This document shows, one piece after another, positions 35,313 through 44,624 of a DNA stretch of 64,000 nucleotides; within the stretch, counting starts at the first letter, position 1, and each line of letters opens with the position of its first letter. The position numbers were made by a program, and so were the translations under genes. Source of the stretch: Cyclobacteriaceae bacterium (lineage in GTDB: Bacteria > Bacteroidota > Bacteroidia > Cytophagales > Cyclobacteriaceae). The notes beneath the pieces are model-generated. The model worked only from the letters and a program-made list of their open reading frames with translations, was not told the DNA's origin and searched no databases. The stretch is from NCBI GenBank assembly GCA_020436085.1, contig JAGQYM010000002.1, forward strand, positions 62,001 through 126,000, written 5' to 3'.

Positions 35313-36554
35313 ATGATTTCGTTTGATTCTTTTGAATTGCCCAATGGGCTGAGGGTGTTGGTTCACGAGGACCCAAGTGTTCAGATCGCTGTGATGAACA
35401 TTCTTTATGACGTGGGATCAAGAGATGAGAGTAGTCACAAAACCGGCTTTGCTCATCTATTCGAACACCTCATGTTTGGAGGATCGAAGCATATCCCAAG
35501 CTATGATGAACCGCTGCAAAAGGTTGGTGGCGAAAACAATGCTTTTACAAACACTGACATTACCAATTATTATTTGACCGTTCCTGCTGATAATCTGGAG
35601 ACGGGCTTTTGGCTGGAGAGCGATCGAATGTTGAGCCTATCATTTGATCCAAGAGTTTTGGAGGTGCAGCGCAAAGTTGTCATCGAAGAATTTAAACAGC
35701 GGTATCTGAATCAACCTTATGGTGACGTGTGGTTGAAATTACGACCACTGGTCTATAAGGTGCATCCCTATCAATGGGCCACGATAGGCAAAGAGATTAG
35801 TCATATTGAGGAGGCCACTATGGATGATGTGAAGAACTTTTTCTACTCACATTATCTTCCAAACAATGCCATTATGGTAGTAGCTGGTAATGTGAAGAAA
35901 GACCAGGTCATGGCTATGTCGGAGAAATGGTTTGGATCGATCCCTGCAGGCGAGAAAATCAAAAGAACGCTGCCATCGGAGCCGACTCAGAATGAGCAGA
36001 GAGTTCTTGAAGTTGAGGCCGATGTTCCTGCCGAAGCTTTGTACAAAGCTTATCACATGCCCGGGCGCTTTCACAAGGATTTTCATGCAGCTGATTTGTT
36101 GAGTGATGTGCTCGGAAGAGGTGACTCAAGCCGTTTGTACCGAACGCTTGTCAAAGAGAAAAATATTTTCAACTCGATTTCAGCTTTCACCATGGGATCA
36201 ATAGATCCGGGACTGATCGTGATAAACGGGAGAGTAAGGGAAGGAGTTGATTTGCGTGATGCAGAAAAACACCTTGATGAAGTCGTAAACATTTTATCAG
36301 ATGAGGGGATCTCCGATGTTGAGTTGGAGAAAGTGAAGAATCAGGCGATATCAACTTTGGAGTTTGGAGAGGTTGAAGTGCTCAATCGAGCGATGAATCT
36401 TGCGTTTAGTGCACTTTCGGGAGATGCAGACTTGGTGAATAAAGAAATGGAGCTGGTGGAAACAGTTTCTAAACATGATGTTGACCGTCTTGGTAAAGAA
36501 CTATTGCGAGATGCCAACTCATCGGTAATGTATTATCGTAGCAAAAAGAAATAA
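35313..36554 (+). CDS. M16-family zinc metallopeptidase
   Basis: A 413-residue insulinase/processing-peptidase-like protein. The inverted zinc motif HLFEH (His48, Glu51, His52) and the distant Glu125 in VVIEEFKQRY are present, so it should be catalytic. NAFTNTDITNYYLTVP and NAIMVVAGNV are typical of the first M16 domain, and the second domain follows from about 185. There is no signal peptide, so a cytoplasmic role is expected. It probably works as a homodimer or with another M16 subunit. It leads a plus-strand run with ispF (3-base gap) and mnmD. Confidence 0.9.
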   Translation: MISFDSFELPNGLRVLVHEDPSVQIAVMNILYDVGSRDESSHKTGFAHLFEHLMFGGSKHIPSYDEPLQKVGGENNAFTNTDITNYYLTVPADNLETGFWLESDRMLSLSFDPRVLEVQRKVVIEEFKQRYLNQPYGDVWLKLRPLVYKVHPYQWATIGKEISHIEEATMDDVKNFFYSHYLPNNAIMVVAGNVKKDQVMAMSEKWFGSIPAGEKIKRTLPSEPTQNEQRVLEVEADVPAEALYKAYHMPGRFHKDFHAADLLSDVLGRGDSSRLYRTLVKEKNIFNSISAFTMGSIDPGLIVINGRVREGVDLRDAEKHLDEVVNILSDEGISDVELEKVKNQAISTLEFGEVEVLNRAMNLAFSALSGDADLVNKEMELVETVSKHDVDRLGKELLRDANSSVMYYRSKKK

Positions 36555-36557
36555 AGG

Positions 36558-37037
36558 ATGAAGTTCAGGGTTGGGATGGGATTTGATGTTCATCAATTAG
36601 AAGACGGAAAGGATTTCTGGCTTGGTGGTATAAAACTTCCCGCATCCAAAGGTGCAGTAGGTCATTCCGATGCCGATGTGTTGATTCATGCTATTTGTGA
36701 TGCCTTACTCGGTGCGGCTAGCTTGGGGGATATTGGCCAACACTTTCAAAACACAGATCCAAGATGGAAAGGCATGCCTAGCAAATTCTTTTTGGAAGAG
36801 GTGGTTAAAATGCTGAGTGACAGAAACTGGAAAATCGAAAATGTGGATTGTACGCTGAGCCTTGAGAAGCCAAAACTAAGTCCACATATTCCAGCAATGA
36901 AAGAAATTCTTTCTGGAATAATGGGTATTGAAAAGGATGCCTTGTCCATTAAAGCTACTACCAATGAAAGGCTTGGATATGTAGGCAGAGAAGAGGGTGT
37001 CAATGCTTATGCGGTAGCCCTCATCATGCAAGACTAA
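36558..37037 (+). CDS. ispF: 2-C-methyl-D-erythritol 2,4-cyclodiphosphate synthase
   Basis: Fifth enzyme of the non-mevalonate isoprenoid pathway, a homotrimer. Metal ligands are Asp10 and His12 in GFDVHQL and His44 in ADVLIHAICDALLGA. GDIGQHFQNTDP and SIKATTNERLG are diagnostic. At 159 residues it has full length. It follows the M16 peptidase by three bases, so it is probably co-transcribed. Confidence 0.96.
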   Translation: MKFRVGMGFDVHQLEDGKDFWLGGIKLPASKGAVGHSDADVLIHAICDALLGAASLGDIGQHFQNTDPRWKGMPSKFFLEEVVKMLSDRNWKIENVDCTLSLEKPKLSPHIPAMKEILSGIMGIEKDALSIKATTNERLGYVGREEGVNAYAVALIMQD

Positions 37038-37050
37038 TCGACAAACTGGC

Positions 37051-37728
37051 TTGCTTACTCTAATCACCACAACAGACGGTTCGCATACTTTACGAAATGA
37101 GATTCTGCAGGAGACCTACCACTCCATTCATGGCGCCATTCAGGAATCCATGCATGTATTCATTAAGCATGGCTTACACTATGCGATTGATCGGGATCAG
37201 GATAAGCAGATGAACATTCTTGAGGTTGGATTTGGTACAGGACTCAACAGCCTGCTAACTGCCGTAGACGAAAAAGCTTTGAACGTCAATATTTGTTACG
37301 ACACGATTGAGGCTTTTCCAGTTTCCTTAGAGCATGTCCGTTTGCTTAATTATTCGGACATTGTTGGTCGTGACAAAGTCGGGGATTTGTTTGACAGGCT
37401 CCATCAGGTTTCCTGGGGGGAAGTTCACTCCCTAAAGGCTGGCTTTACCTTCCGTAAGATTCATTCCGACCTTTGCAAAACCCAGTTAGAAAAAAGTCAT
37501 TACGATATAGTATACTTCGATGCCTTTGCTCCCACCAAACAGCCGGAGCTTTGGACACTGGAGATTATTTCTTTGGTGGTACGTTCATTAAAGCCTCGGG
37601 GGATTTTTGTTACTTACAGCGCCAAAGGACAATTGAAGAGAGATCTTGTGGGTTTGGGCATGAAGTTGGAGATACAAAAAGGTCCACCGGGCAAAGCAGA
37701 AATGACAAGAGCAATAAAGGATAAGTAA
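37051..37728 (+). CDS. mnmD: tRNA 5-methylaminomethyl-2-thiouridine methyltransferase MnmD
   Basis: A stand-alone version of the MnmC methyltransferase domain, which finishes the mnm5s2U34 wobble modification in tRNAs for Lys, Glu and Gln. The SAM loop is EVGFGTGLNSLL near residue 54 and the family motif is DAFAPTKQPELWT. There is no FAD oxidase domain, as expected for MnmD. The start is TTG at 37051, 13 bases after ispF; no ATG is available in frame nearby. Confidence 0.9.
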   Translation: MLTLITTTDGSHTLRNEILQETYHSIHGAIQESMHVFIKHGLHYAIDRDQDKQMNILEVGFGTGLNSLLTAVDEKALNVNICYDTIEAFPVSLEHVRLLNYSDIVGRDKVGDLFDRLHQVSWGEVHSLKAGFTFRKIHSDLCKTQLEKSHYDIVYFDAFAPTKQPELWTLEIISLVVRSLKPRGIFVTYSAKGQLKRDLVGLGMKLEIQKGPPGKAEMTRAIKDK

Positions 37729-37815
37729 CGTTCGTGTGCAATTCTAAAATCACGTTTAATGTGGTAGATAATAGTTCTCAGCTCAAACTAAATTTAATCT
37801 TCTAATATCTAAACC

Positions 37816-40536
37816 TTGGCTCGTAAGCAATTTCCACTTTTACTTTTATTGCTCATCAGTTTTGCCTCCCATGCTCAGAATATTCTGAACATAAAAATGG
37901 GAGCAAATCCAGTTGATGCCTCTACCACGCTCATACTCAGAGATATTGAAGAGCAGCATGGGATTCGGTTCTTTTATCTCGATTCGTGGTTTGAAAACAG
38001 CAGAGTCGAGATCGACTTCAACGGGCTAACTCTTCAGGAAGCTCTGACGGAAATCACCAGGGGGACAGATCTCTCATTTACCGTTTTAGACAACTATGCC
38101 ATTATCTTTTCCAAAGATCCAACACAGGCATTGCAGCGGAGAGAGATTTTAACTGACGCAGCCAGAGGGCGAAAAAAGATTGACAATACGATGATTGGTG
38201 ATCCGGCTAACCCGAAGCCTGGCAATGAGGTGGTATTGACGGGTAGAATTATTGATGGCAAGACTAAAGAAGCCATTGCTGGAGTAAGTGTGTACGTAAA
38301 TGATATGGAGAAAGGTACAATTACTGACCCTGACGGCAATTATCGGATGGCTATGTCGAAAGGTGAGCATATCATTACCTACAGTTATATCAATTATGAA
38401 GAAAAACTCACCGATCTCCGTATTTACAATGATGGTAAGATCGATGTCAACCTTGAAGAGGTTCCGCGTCTGTTGGATGAGGTGGTAATTTCTGATCGGG
38501 CTAACCGAGAAATTGTAACCAGCAGTGTTGGTCAAACACAGATTAGTATCAAAGAGTTGAAAAGAGCACCAGCGTTGCTGGGTGAAGTTGACCTAATCAA
38601 GCAAATTCAAAATCTCCCCGGGGTAACGACCACTGGTGAAGCATCATCTGGTTTTAACGTAAGAGGTGGTGGTGTAGACCAAAACTTGATATTGTATGAT
38701 GGTCTTCCTGTCTTTAACAGCTCGCATGCTTTTGGATTTTTCTCCGCATTCAACTCTGAAGCTATTCGTGATGTCACTTTTTACAGAGGAGGTATTCCTG
38801 CTGAATATGGAGGTGGAGTTTCGTCTGCTTTGGTTATAAGGTCAAAAGAGGGTGATTATACTAAGTGGGGCGGAGCAGGAGGTATCGGATTGCTATCCAG
38901 CAACCTACAGGTCAATGGTCCTATCAAAAAAGATAAGACAAGTGTAATTGCGTCACTTCGCAGTACGTACTCCGATTGGCTGATCAATACAGTAAGAACT
39001 AATTATGTTGATCTTCGAAATAGCACCGTCCGTTTTTATGATGGTGCATTTAAGGTTGCCCATCGTTTCAATGATAACACCAAGCTGACTTTTTCAGGAT
39101 ATGCGAGCCGAGATCAGTTTAGACTACAAGGAGACACTACTTACAGTTGGCAGAACAGACTAGCGGCCGTGAGACTTGATCACTCGTTCAGCCCACGGAT
39201 TTCGTCATCTATTATGGCTGGTTACGGATCATACGGATATGATGTAGAAGATAGGGATCCACAAACCGGATTTAATCTCTCTTATCAGATTACTTATCCA
39301 ACAGTAAAGGCGGATTTTAATTTTCAAATGAATCCTCACAAAATAAATTTTGGAGTTCAGAGTCACTATTATCAATTCGATCCGGGGAGACTTGATCCGA
39401 TTTCCGCGGAGTCAAACGTGAGGCCGGTAAAAATTCAAGATCAAACATCCCTCGAGACAAGCTTTTATGTGGGAGATCAATTCACGATAAGCGAACGAGT
39501 ATATCTGGAGGCCGGTGTCAGGTTTTCCACATTCCGCTCGATGGGACCTCGTGACGTCTATATCTATGCCCCGAATGCTCCATTAGAAACATTAAACATA
39601 ACTGACACGGTCAGTTATAAGTCTGGTGAGACCATCGACAGTCAATTTGGTTTGGAGCCGAGAGCCTCGTTTCGATATACAATCAATGACCAGACTTCGA
39701 TCAAGGCGGGGTACAATCGCATTTATCAATATCTCCATCTTGTAACCAACACAGCTGCGGTAACACCTATCGACATTTGGCAACCAAGTGGTACTTATTT
39801 TAAGCCTCAGTTTGCCGACCAGCTTTCGATTGGATATTTCAAAACATTGAAAGAAAAGACGTATGAGTTTTTTATCGAAGGTTACTACAAACAAATTCAA
39901 AACGTTTTGGACTTCAAGGATGGTGCACAGCTGATATTGAATGAGCAAATAGAAACGGATTTGCTTCAGGGAAAGGGTCGTGCCTATGGAGTTGAGACAC
40001 AGATAAGTAAGCAGCTAGGAAGACTCACAGGCTCGTTGGCATATACCTATTCACGTTCATTGAGAACCATTAGTGGGCCAACGACACAAGAGACCATAAA
40101 CAATGGAGTTGAATATGCTTCAAATTATGATCAGCCGCACATTATAAATCTCAATTGGAAGTATGCTATCTCAAAGCGCTACTTCTTTACTGGTAATTTC
40201 ACTTACAGACAAGGCCGTCCTGTAACATTACCTGTTTCTGCATTTGTTATTGATAATATTCCGGTATCAAATTTCTCTGAACGGAATCAGTTCCGAATTC
40301 CGGATTATCATAGACTTGATATCGCCTTAGTTGTGGAGGGAAACCACAGACGTAAAAAGTTTTGGGATGGAACATGGACGTTCTCGTTCTATAATCTGTA
40401 CGCAAGAAAGAACGCTTACTCAGTGTTCTTTAAGGAAGTCGAGATTCCTTTTGTGAATCAAACGGTGTCGCGACCTTATCAGCTGGCAATTATCGGTACC
40501 GTACTGCCATCAATTACTTACAGCTTTAAGTTTTAG
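37816..40536 (+). CDS. TonB-dependent receptor with STN and carboxypeptidase-like domains
   Basis: A 906-residue outer-membrane receptor. A signal peptide (1-21, ending SHAQ) is followed by a secretin/TonB short N-terminal (STN) domain at about 24-97, a CarboxypepD_reg-like domain at about 138-220 (VVLTGRIIDGKTKEAIAGV), a plug at about 240-350 (GFNVRGGGVDQNLILYDGLPVF, GGIPAEYGGG), and a 22-strand barrel ending SITYSFKF. It presumably imports a nutrient with the DUF4249 lipoprotein encoded next. The start is TTG at 37816; an in-frame TAA two codons upstream rules out a longer form. Confidence 0.92.
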   Translation: MARKQFPLLLLLLISFASHAQNILNIKMGANPVDASTTLILRDIEEQHGIRFFYLDSWFENSRVEIDFNGLTLQEALTEITRGTDLSFTVLDNYAIIFSKDPTQALQRREILTDAARGRKKIDNTMIGDPANPKPGNEVVLTGRIIDGKTKEAIAGVSVYVNDMEKGTITDPDGNYRMAMSKGEHIITYSYINYEEKLTDLRIYNDGKIDVNLEEVPRLLDEVVISDRANREIVTSSVGQTQISIKELKRAPALLGEVDLIKQIQNLPGVTTTGEASSGFNVRGGGVDQNLILYDGLPVFNSSHAFGFFSAFNSEAIRDVTFYRGGIPAEYGGGVSSALVIRSKEGDYTKWGGAGGIGLLSSNLQVNGPIKKDKTSVIASLRSTYSDWLINTVRTNYVDLRNSTVRFYDGAFKVAHRFNDNTKLTFSGYASRDQFRLQGDTTYSWQNRLAAVRLDHSFSPRISSSIMAGYGSYGYDVEDRDPQTGFNLSYQITYPTVKADFNFQMNPHKINFGVQSHYYQFDPGRLDPISAESNVRPVKIQDQTSLETSFYVGDQFTISERVYLEAGVRFSTFRSMGPRDVYIYAPNAPLETLNITDTVSYKSGETIDSQFGLEPRASFRYTINDQTSIKAGYNRIYQYLHLVTNTAAVTPIDIWQPSGTYFKPQFADQLSIGYFKTLKEKTYEFFIEGYYKQIQNVLDFKDGAQLILNEQIETDLLQGKGRAYGVETQISKQLGRLTGSLAYTYSRSLRTISGPTTQETINNGVEYASNYDQPHIINLNWKYAISKRYFFTGNFTYRQGRPVTLPVSAFVIDNIPVSNFSERNQFRIPDYHRLDIALVVEGNHRRKKFWDGTWTFSFYNLYARKNAYSVFFKEVEIPFVNQTVSRPYQLAIIGTVLPSITYSFKF

Positions 40537-40555
40537 ACAAGGATGATTTAAATAT

Positions 40556-41650
40556 ATGCGTGCTTCAATCTCCATAATCTCCTTTATCTTTTTAGTTGCC
40601 TGTATCGATAGAATTTCTGTTGATGCAACTGGTGATTTTCAGTCCCAAATAGTTGTCGATGGATTTATTTCTGACGATCCGGGACCATACACTGTTCGAT
40701 TATTCAGATCATCACCAGTAGACGATAACTTAAGTAGTGCCACTCCGTTTTCCGCTCGCTCAGTTTCAATTTTTGATAACCTTGGAAACACAGAAACCCT
40801 AAGTGAGACCGCCAACGGAACAGGGGTGTATGTGACAAAACCCACAGGTATTCGCGGGGTTATAGGCAGGACCTACACACTGAGAATTGAAAACCGTGAT
40901 GGAGCGGTCTATGAGTCAACGCCTGAACTCATTCGTCCTCCTGGCACCGTGGATAGCATTTATTATATTTTCGAAACCAGGACTCCTCTCGATAGACCTA
41001 CTGAGTATGGTTATCGGGTTTATCTGGATGCTCAAGGTGCAGATGACAGCAACTATCTGCGATGGAAATTCAATGGTACTTATCGGGTAGAAACTAATCC
41101 TGAGCAGCGCACAGTGCCTTTTGGGCAAGGACGAATTCCAGATCCACCCCCTTGTAGTGGGTACATCTACACAGGTGCGTTAACGCAAGTGGGCGCCTGC
41201 AACTGTTGCGTATGTTGGGTAAAACAAGTGGAAAAGAAACCTGTTGTTAGTGATAATCAATTTGTGACCGGTGGAAAGTTCACGGGAGTTGAAATCGCTT
41301 ATGTGCCGGTTGATGAATTTACATTCTTCGATCGTTATCGCATTGAGATTGAACAATTGAGTCTTTCAAAGGAGGCTTTTGACTTTTGGCGTTCAATAGC
41401 GTCACAGAAAGACGGTGCCACCAGTCTCTTTCAACCGTCTTTTGGCGAAGTTAAGACCAACATATTTCCAATGAATGGAGGTCCTGAAGTACTTGGGATT
41501 TTTTATGCGTCTGCAAAAGCCCGAAAGTCGGTTTTTATAACCAAGGCTGAAGTGCCCATAATTGTGCAGCCGCCTGCGACTACAATTCCAGAAGCCTGCA
41601 ATCAGGTGTTTGACCTGTCTACTACTATTAAACCCTTTGGATGGCCCTAA
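40556..41650 (+). CDS. DUF4249 lipoprotein, partner of the receptor
   Basis: A 364-residue DUF4249 protein. The N-terminus ends with a lipobox-like LVAC (Cys16). IVVDGFISDDPGPYTVRLFRSS and the second strand pair with SVSIFDNLGN are typical of the family, which is found next to TonB-dependent receptors in Bacteroidota. A striking cysteine cluster (PPCSGY near 197, then GACNCCVCW near 215-222) could bind a metal or form disulfides. It starts 20 bases after the receptor gene. It is likely surface-exposed and may bind substrate, which is inferred. Confidence 0.85.
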   Translation: MRASISIISFIFLVACIDRISVDATGDFQSQIVVDGFISDDPGPYTVRLFRSSPVDDNLSSATPFSARSVSIFDNLGNTETLSETANGTGVYVTKPTGIRGVIGRTYTLRIENRDGAVYESTPELIRPPGTVDSIYYIFETRTPLDRPTEYGYRVYLDAQGADDSNYLRWKFNGTYRVETNPEQRTVPFGQGRIPDPPPCSGYIYTGALTQVGACNCCVCWVKQVEKKPVVSDNQFVTGGKFTGVEIAYVPVDEFTFFDRYRIEIEQLSLSKEAFDFWRSIASQKDGATSLFQPSFGEVKTNIFPMNGGPEVLGIFYASAKARKSVFITKAEVPIIVQPPATTIPEACNQVFDLSTTIKPFGWP

Positions 41651-41653
41651 GCT

Positions 41654-44017
41654 ATGATGAATAGAGTGAAACGATATGGAATATTGGGTGTAGTGATTGC
41701 TGTCGGGCTAATGGCTGCCCGTCCCGCAGAAGACATCCAGGATATTATTGGTAAACTGGAGGCATACTATAAGACCTATCCTCAGGTAAGAGTCCATCTC
41801 ACATTCAATCAACCGAAGTACGCACCGGGAGATACCGCATTCTTCAAGGCCTTCTTTTTGTCTGAGAATTTTCGAGCTATCCCTGACAAACAGATACTGA
41901 ATCTGGAATTGAATGACAGTGAGGGCCACACGGTATTGGCTCAGAACTTTAGGGTGACCGATGGTGAAGGAAATAATCAAATCGTTTTCGATAAGGATAT
42001 TACCCCGGGGCGTTACGAGGTGGTGGCCTATAGTCAGGTAATGAAAAATTTTGAGCCTGCAGTGTACTACAGAAAACACCTCACAGTCACTGGGCGCAAG
42101 CAAGTTCAAAAACAGAGGGTTGAGACTTTTGGATTTTTTGCTGAAGGCGGACACGTGATTGAAGATGTAGTTAATCAGGTTGTGGTAAAGTCATCTGTGA
42201 AGGGCACTGGAAAAATTATTGACCAAACAGGGGCACTTGTTGCTTCGGCTGAGGTAAGCGAAGATGGCATAGCAAGTATGTCATTTACTCCAAAGAAAGG
42301 TTCCGTCTACACAGGCCAGTTGGGAAACCAAGAGGTACAAATCCCTGTCTCTTCTGATCATTGCGCGATCAAAGTTGATCCACAAGGTACAGGAGGGGTG
42401 AACGTTGCTGTAGCTGTTTCACCTTCGTCTTCTCTCAATCGTCAAGAGCTTTACTTCATCGCTTTGTCAAAAGGCCGGGTAGTTTATTCTTCTCCTTTCA
42501 ACGTTGATGATGGGACAGGGCAGGTGTCGATCGACATTTTACACCCCGGCCTCAATGAATTCTTTGTTTTTGATAAGAAGAATAATCTTCTGGCTGAGCG
42601 TATCTACTTTCTGGATCCTTCTGTTCCAAAGGTGCTGATTACTACAACTAACGAAACAATAACTCCAAGGAGTGTGATTTCCGCTTCCATCATCGTTACT
42701 GACGAAATGAGCAGACCAACTGCAGCTTCTATTGTCGCTCGGGCCACTAATAACTCGTTGTTCCCTAATATTCACGAGGCGTCATTTGAAACGGAGATGA
42801 ATATCTTCAACGATTTTCCTGGCCTTCGACTTGAGTTTGAGGACTCTGGTTTGCCTGAATCTGAATGGTTGACCAAAATCAATGATCGGTTGATAGCTGA
42901 GACATGGAATCGTATCGATTGGAACGAAGTTTTTGATCCGAGCAAGGACAAAACCAAATACGGTTATAAATTTTCTCTCGGATTCAATGGTAAGGCCATG
43001 TTCAAAACGTCTGGAGAGCCGGTACCTGACTCAACGTTAGTGATGATCTACCAACAAAAGGCGATGGTCGGCTACGAAACCTACACAGACAAAAAAGGGG
43101 ACTTCTCATTTCCATTTGTCTATGATTTTAATGGCACCGATCAGATTTTTTATATGATGGAGTTCAAAAAGAAGGAAAAGCAACAAGACTACTACGTTGT
43201 TCCGGAGCTCCAGATTGTAAGCGCCAACGAGACTGAAGCGAAAGAATTGGATCAAACGGACGTGTATGGTGAGTATAAGTTTAGAAAGGGTATGATTGAT
43301 CGTTCGTTTAACTTCTTTTCTGAATCATCCCAGAAAATTGACAGCAAGATCGTAAACCCAAATGCTGAGTATGAGGATGAATTAGGCGGTGTGGATGTCA
43401 CAGTTAAGGTTGAAGACTATCTGGTTTTTCCAACGATGTCTGATTTGATTCATGAAGTGATTTCAGGACTACAGAGTCGCGTTACGGGTGGAGTGGCAAC
43501 TGTTCGTGTTGTTTTTTTAAGGAATACCTATACCGTAATCCCTAAAGGAGATCCACTTTACATAATTGATGGAGTTTTTACGCGTAATACAAATTATTTT
43601 TTGTCACTTAATCCGGAGGATATCCTAACCATCAAATTGGTAAATGCTGAGAACAAACTCAGGCGCTTTGGTGGAATGGGAAAATTTGGAGTCGTATTAG
43701 TTCAGACAAAGAAGTCAGTAGCTAAAGATGTGCTCAAGCACAGTACGGTTTTCTCGCTTGGAGGTCTAAGTCCAGAACTTGATTTCAAGATACCCCAATA
43801 CAATGCGCAATCTGTTTCAAGAAGACCAGATTTACGCTCGTGTATTTACTGGAGTCCTCGATATAGCACGAATTCGTCCGGAAGAGCTGATCTCAATTTC
43901 TATGCATCAGACGATGCCGCTCCGATAAGATTGGAAATACTTGGACTTACCTCAGACGGTCGTCCGTTTTCATCAACCAGGATTGTCGAGGTAAAGGCAC
44001 CCGAAATCAAACAGTAG
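41654..44017 (+). CDS. MG2-like/plug-type outer membrane-associated protein
   Basis: A 787-residue exported protein, third in the receptor operon (4-base gap). After a hydrophobic start (about 8-23) comes a macroglobulin MG2-like domain (about 45-150, KYAPGDTAFFKAFFLSE, TPGRYEVVAYSQ). More beta-sandwich domains follow, then a plug-like piece at about 600-690 with GDPLYIIDGVF and a closing FGVVLVQTKK strand, as in receptor plugs. This MG2 plus plug arrangement is common in Bacteroidota but uncharacterised. No thioester (CGEQ) motif is present, so it is not a trap-type macroglobulin. A role in assembling or gating the receptor complex is inferred. Confidence 0.75.
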   Translation: MMNRVKRYGILGVVIAVGLMAARPAEDIQDIIGKLEAYYKTYPQVRVHLTFNQPKYAPGDTAFFKAFFLSENFRAIPDKQILNLELNDSEGHTVLAQNFRVTDGEGNNQIVFDKDITPGRYEVVAYSQVMKNFEPAVYYRKHLTVTGRKQVQKQRVETFGFFAEGGHVIEDVVNQVVVKSSVKGTGKIIDQTGALVASAEVSEDGIASMSFTPKKGSVYTGQLGNQEVQIPVSSDHCAIKVDPQGTGGVNVAVAVSPSSSLNRQELYFIALSKGRVVYSSPFNVDDGTGQVSIDILHPGLNEFFVFDKKNNLLAERIYFLDPSVPKVLITTTNETITPRSVISASIIVTDEMSRPTAASIVARATNNSLFPNIHEASFETEMNIFNDFPGLRLEFEDSGLPESEWLTKINDRLIAETWNRIDWNEVFDPSKDKTKYGYKFSLGFNGKAMFKTSGEPVPDSTLVMIYQQKAMVGYETYTDKKGDFSFPFVYDFNGTDQIFYMMEFKKKEKQQDYYVVPELQIVSANETEAKELDQTDVYGEYKFRKGMIDRSFNFFSESSQKIDSKIVNPNAEYEDELGGVDVTVKVEDYLVFPTMSDLIHEVISGLQSRVTGGVATVRVVFLRNTYTVIPKGDPLYIIDGVFTRNTNYFLSLNPEDILTIKLVNAENKLRRFGGMGKFGVVLVQTKKSVAKDVLKHSTVFSLGGLSPELDFKIPQYNAQSVSRRPDLRSCIYWSPRYSTNSSGRADLNFYASDDAAPIRLEILGLTSDGRPFSSTRIVEVKAPEIKQ

Positions 44018-44019
44018 AA

Positions 44020-44592
44020 TTAACCAAATTTCAGAACGGCATCAGGAGTAATACACCAGTTCAACGCAATGTCTTGGGGCTCTGAAGGAATTCTTTCGCT
44101 GGCCGGAAAAAGAGACAAGCCAATTTTGATACAGTCTGGTCGGCAGGTAGATAGGAACTTGTCGTAGTAACCTTTGCCATAGCCGACTCGATGCCCGTGA
44201 TCATCAAAAGCCAACAACGGAACAAGCACCATATCAACTTTTTCACTGTCAGTTGGTACGCCCTGCTTTGGCTGTTTGATGCCCCAATTATTTTCCGCCA
44301 GTTGATGTAGGCCCTCGAAGTAAAAATTCTCAAGAGAATCACTTTTGAGATTGATTTTGGGAATCGACAAACGAATATGAGGAAACTCTCTTCTAAGCCT
44401 TTCTATGATAAGCCAGGTGTCGGGCTCGTGTTTGTGAACCATTGGTAAAAACGTGTGAATGACTTTAACGAAAGACAGGTCGAACGAAAGGAAGAATTGC
44501 TGGGCGATTTTTTGACAGCTTAAGAGATAATCTGATTCTGAGAGAGAGTCTCTCTTTACCAGGTAAGAACTCCTGATCTCACTTTTTGTCAT
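44020..44592 (-). CDS. 5-formyltetrahydrofolate cyclo-ligase
   Basis: A 190-residue enzyme that converts 5-formyl-THF to 5,10-methenyl-THF with ATP. The family signature near the C-terminus, VDMVLVPLLAFDDHGHRVGYGKGYYDKFL, includes the ATP-binding GYGKGYYD. The N-terminal KSEIRSSYLVKRDSLS helix is also typical. It ends 3 bases from the convergent MG2 gene. Confidence 0.92.
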   Translation of the reverse strand: MTKSEIRSSYLVKRDSLSESDYLLSCQKIAQQFFLSFDLSFVKVIHTFLPMVHKHEPDTWLIIERLRREFPHIRLSIPKINLKSDSLENFYFEGLHQLAENNWGIKQPKQGVPTDSEKVDMVLVPLLAFDDHGHRVGYGKGYYDKFLSTCRPDCIKIGLSLFPASERIPSEPQDIALNWCITPDAVLKFG

Positions 44593-44624
44593 CAGGCCTA
44601 AAGATACAGAAGATCAGATAGGTT

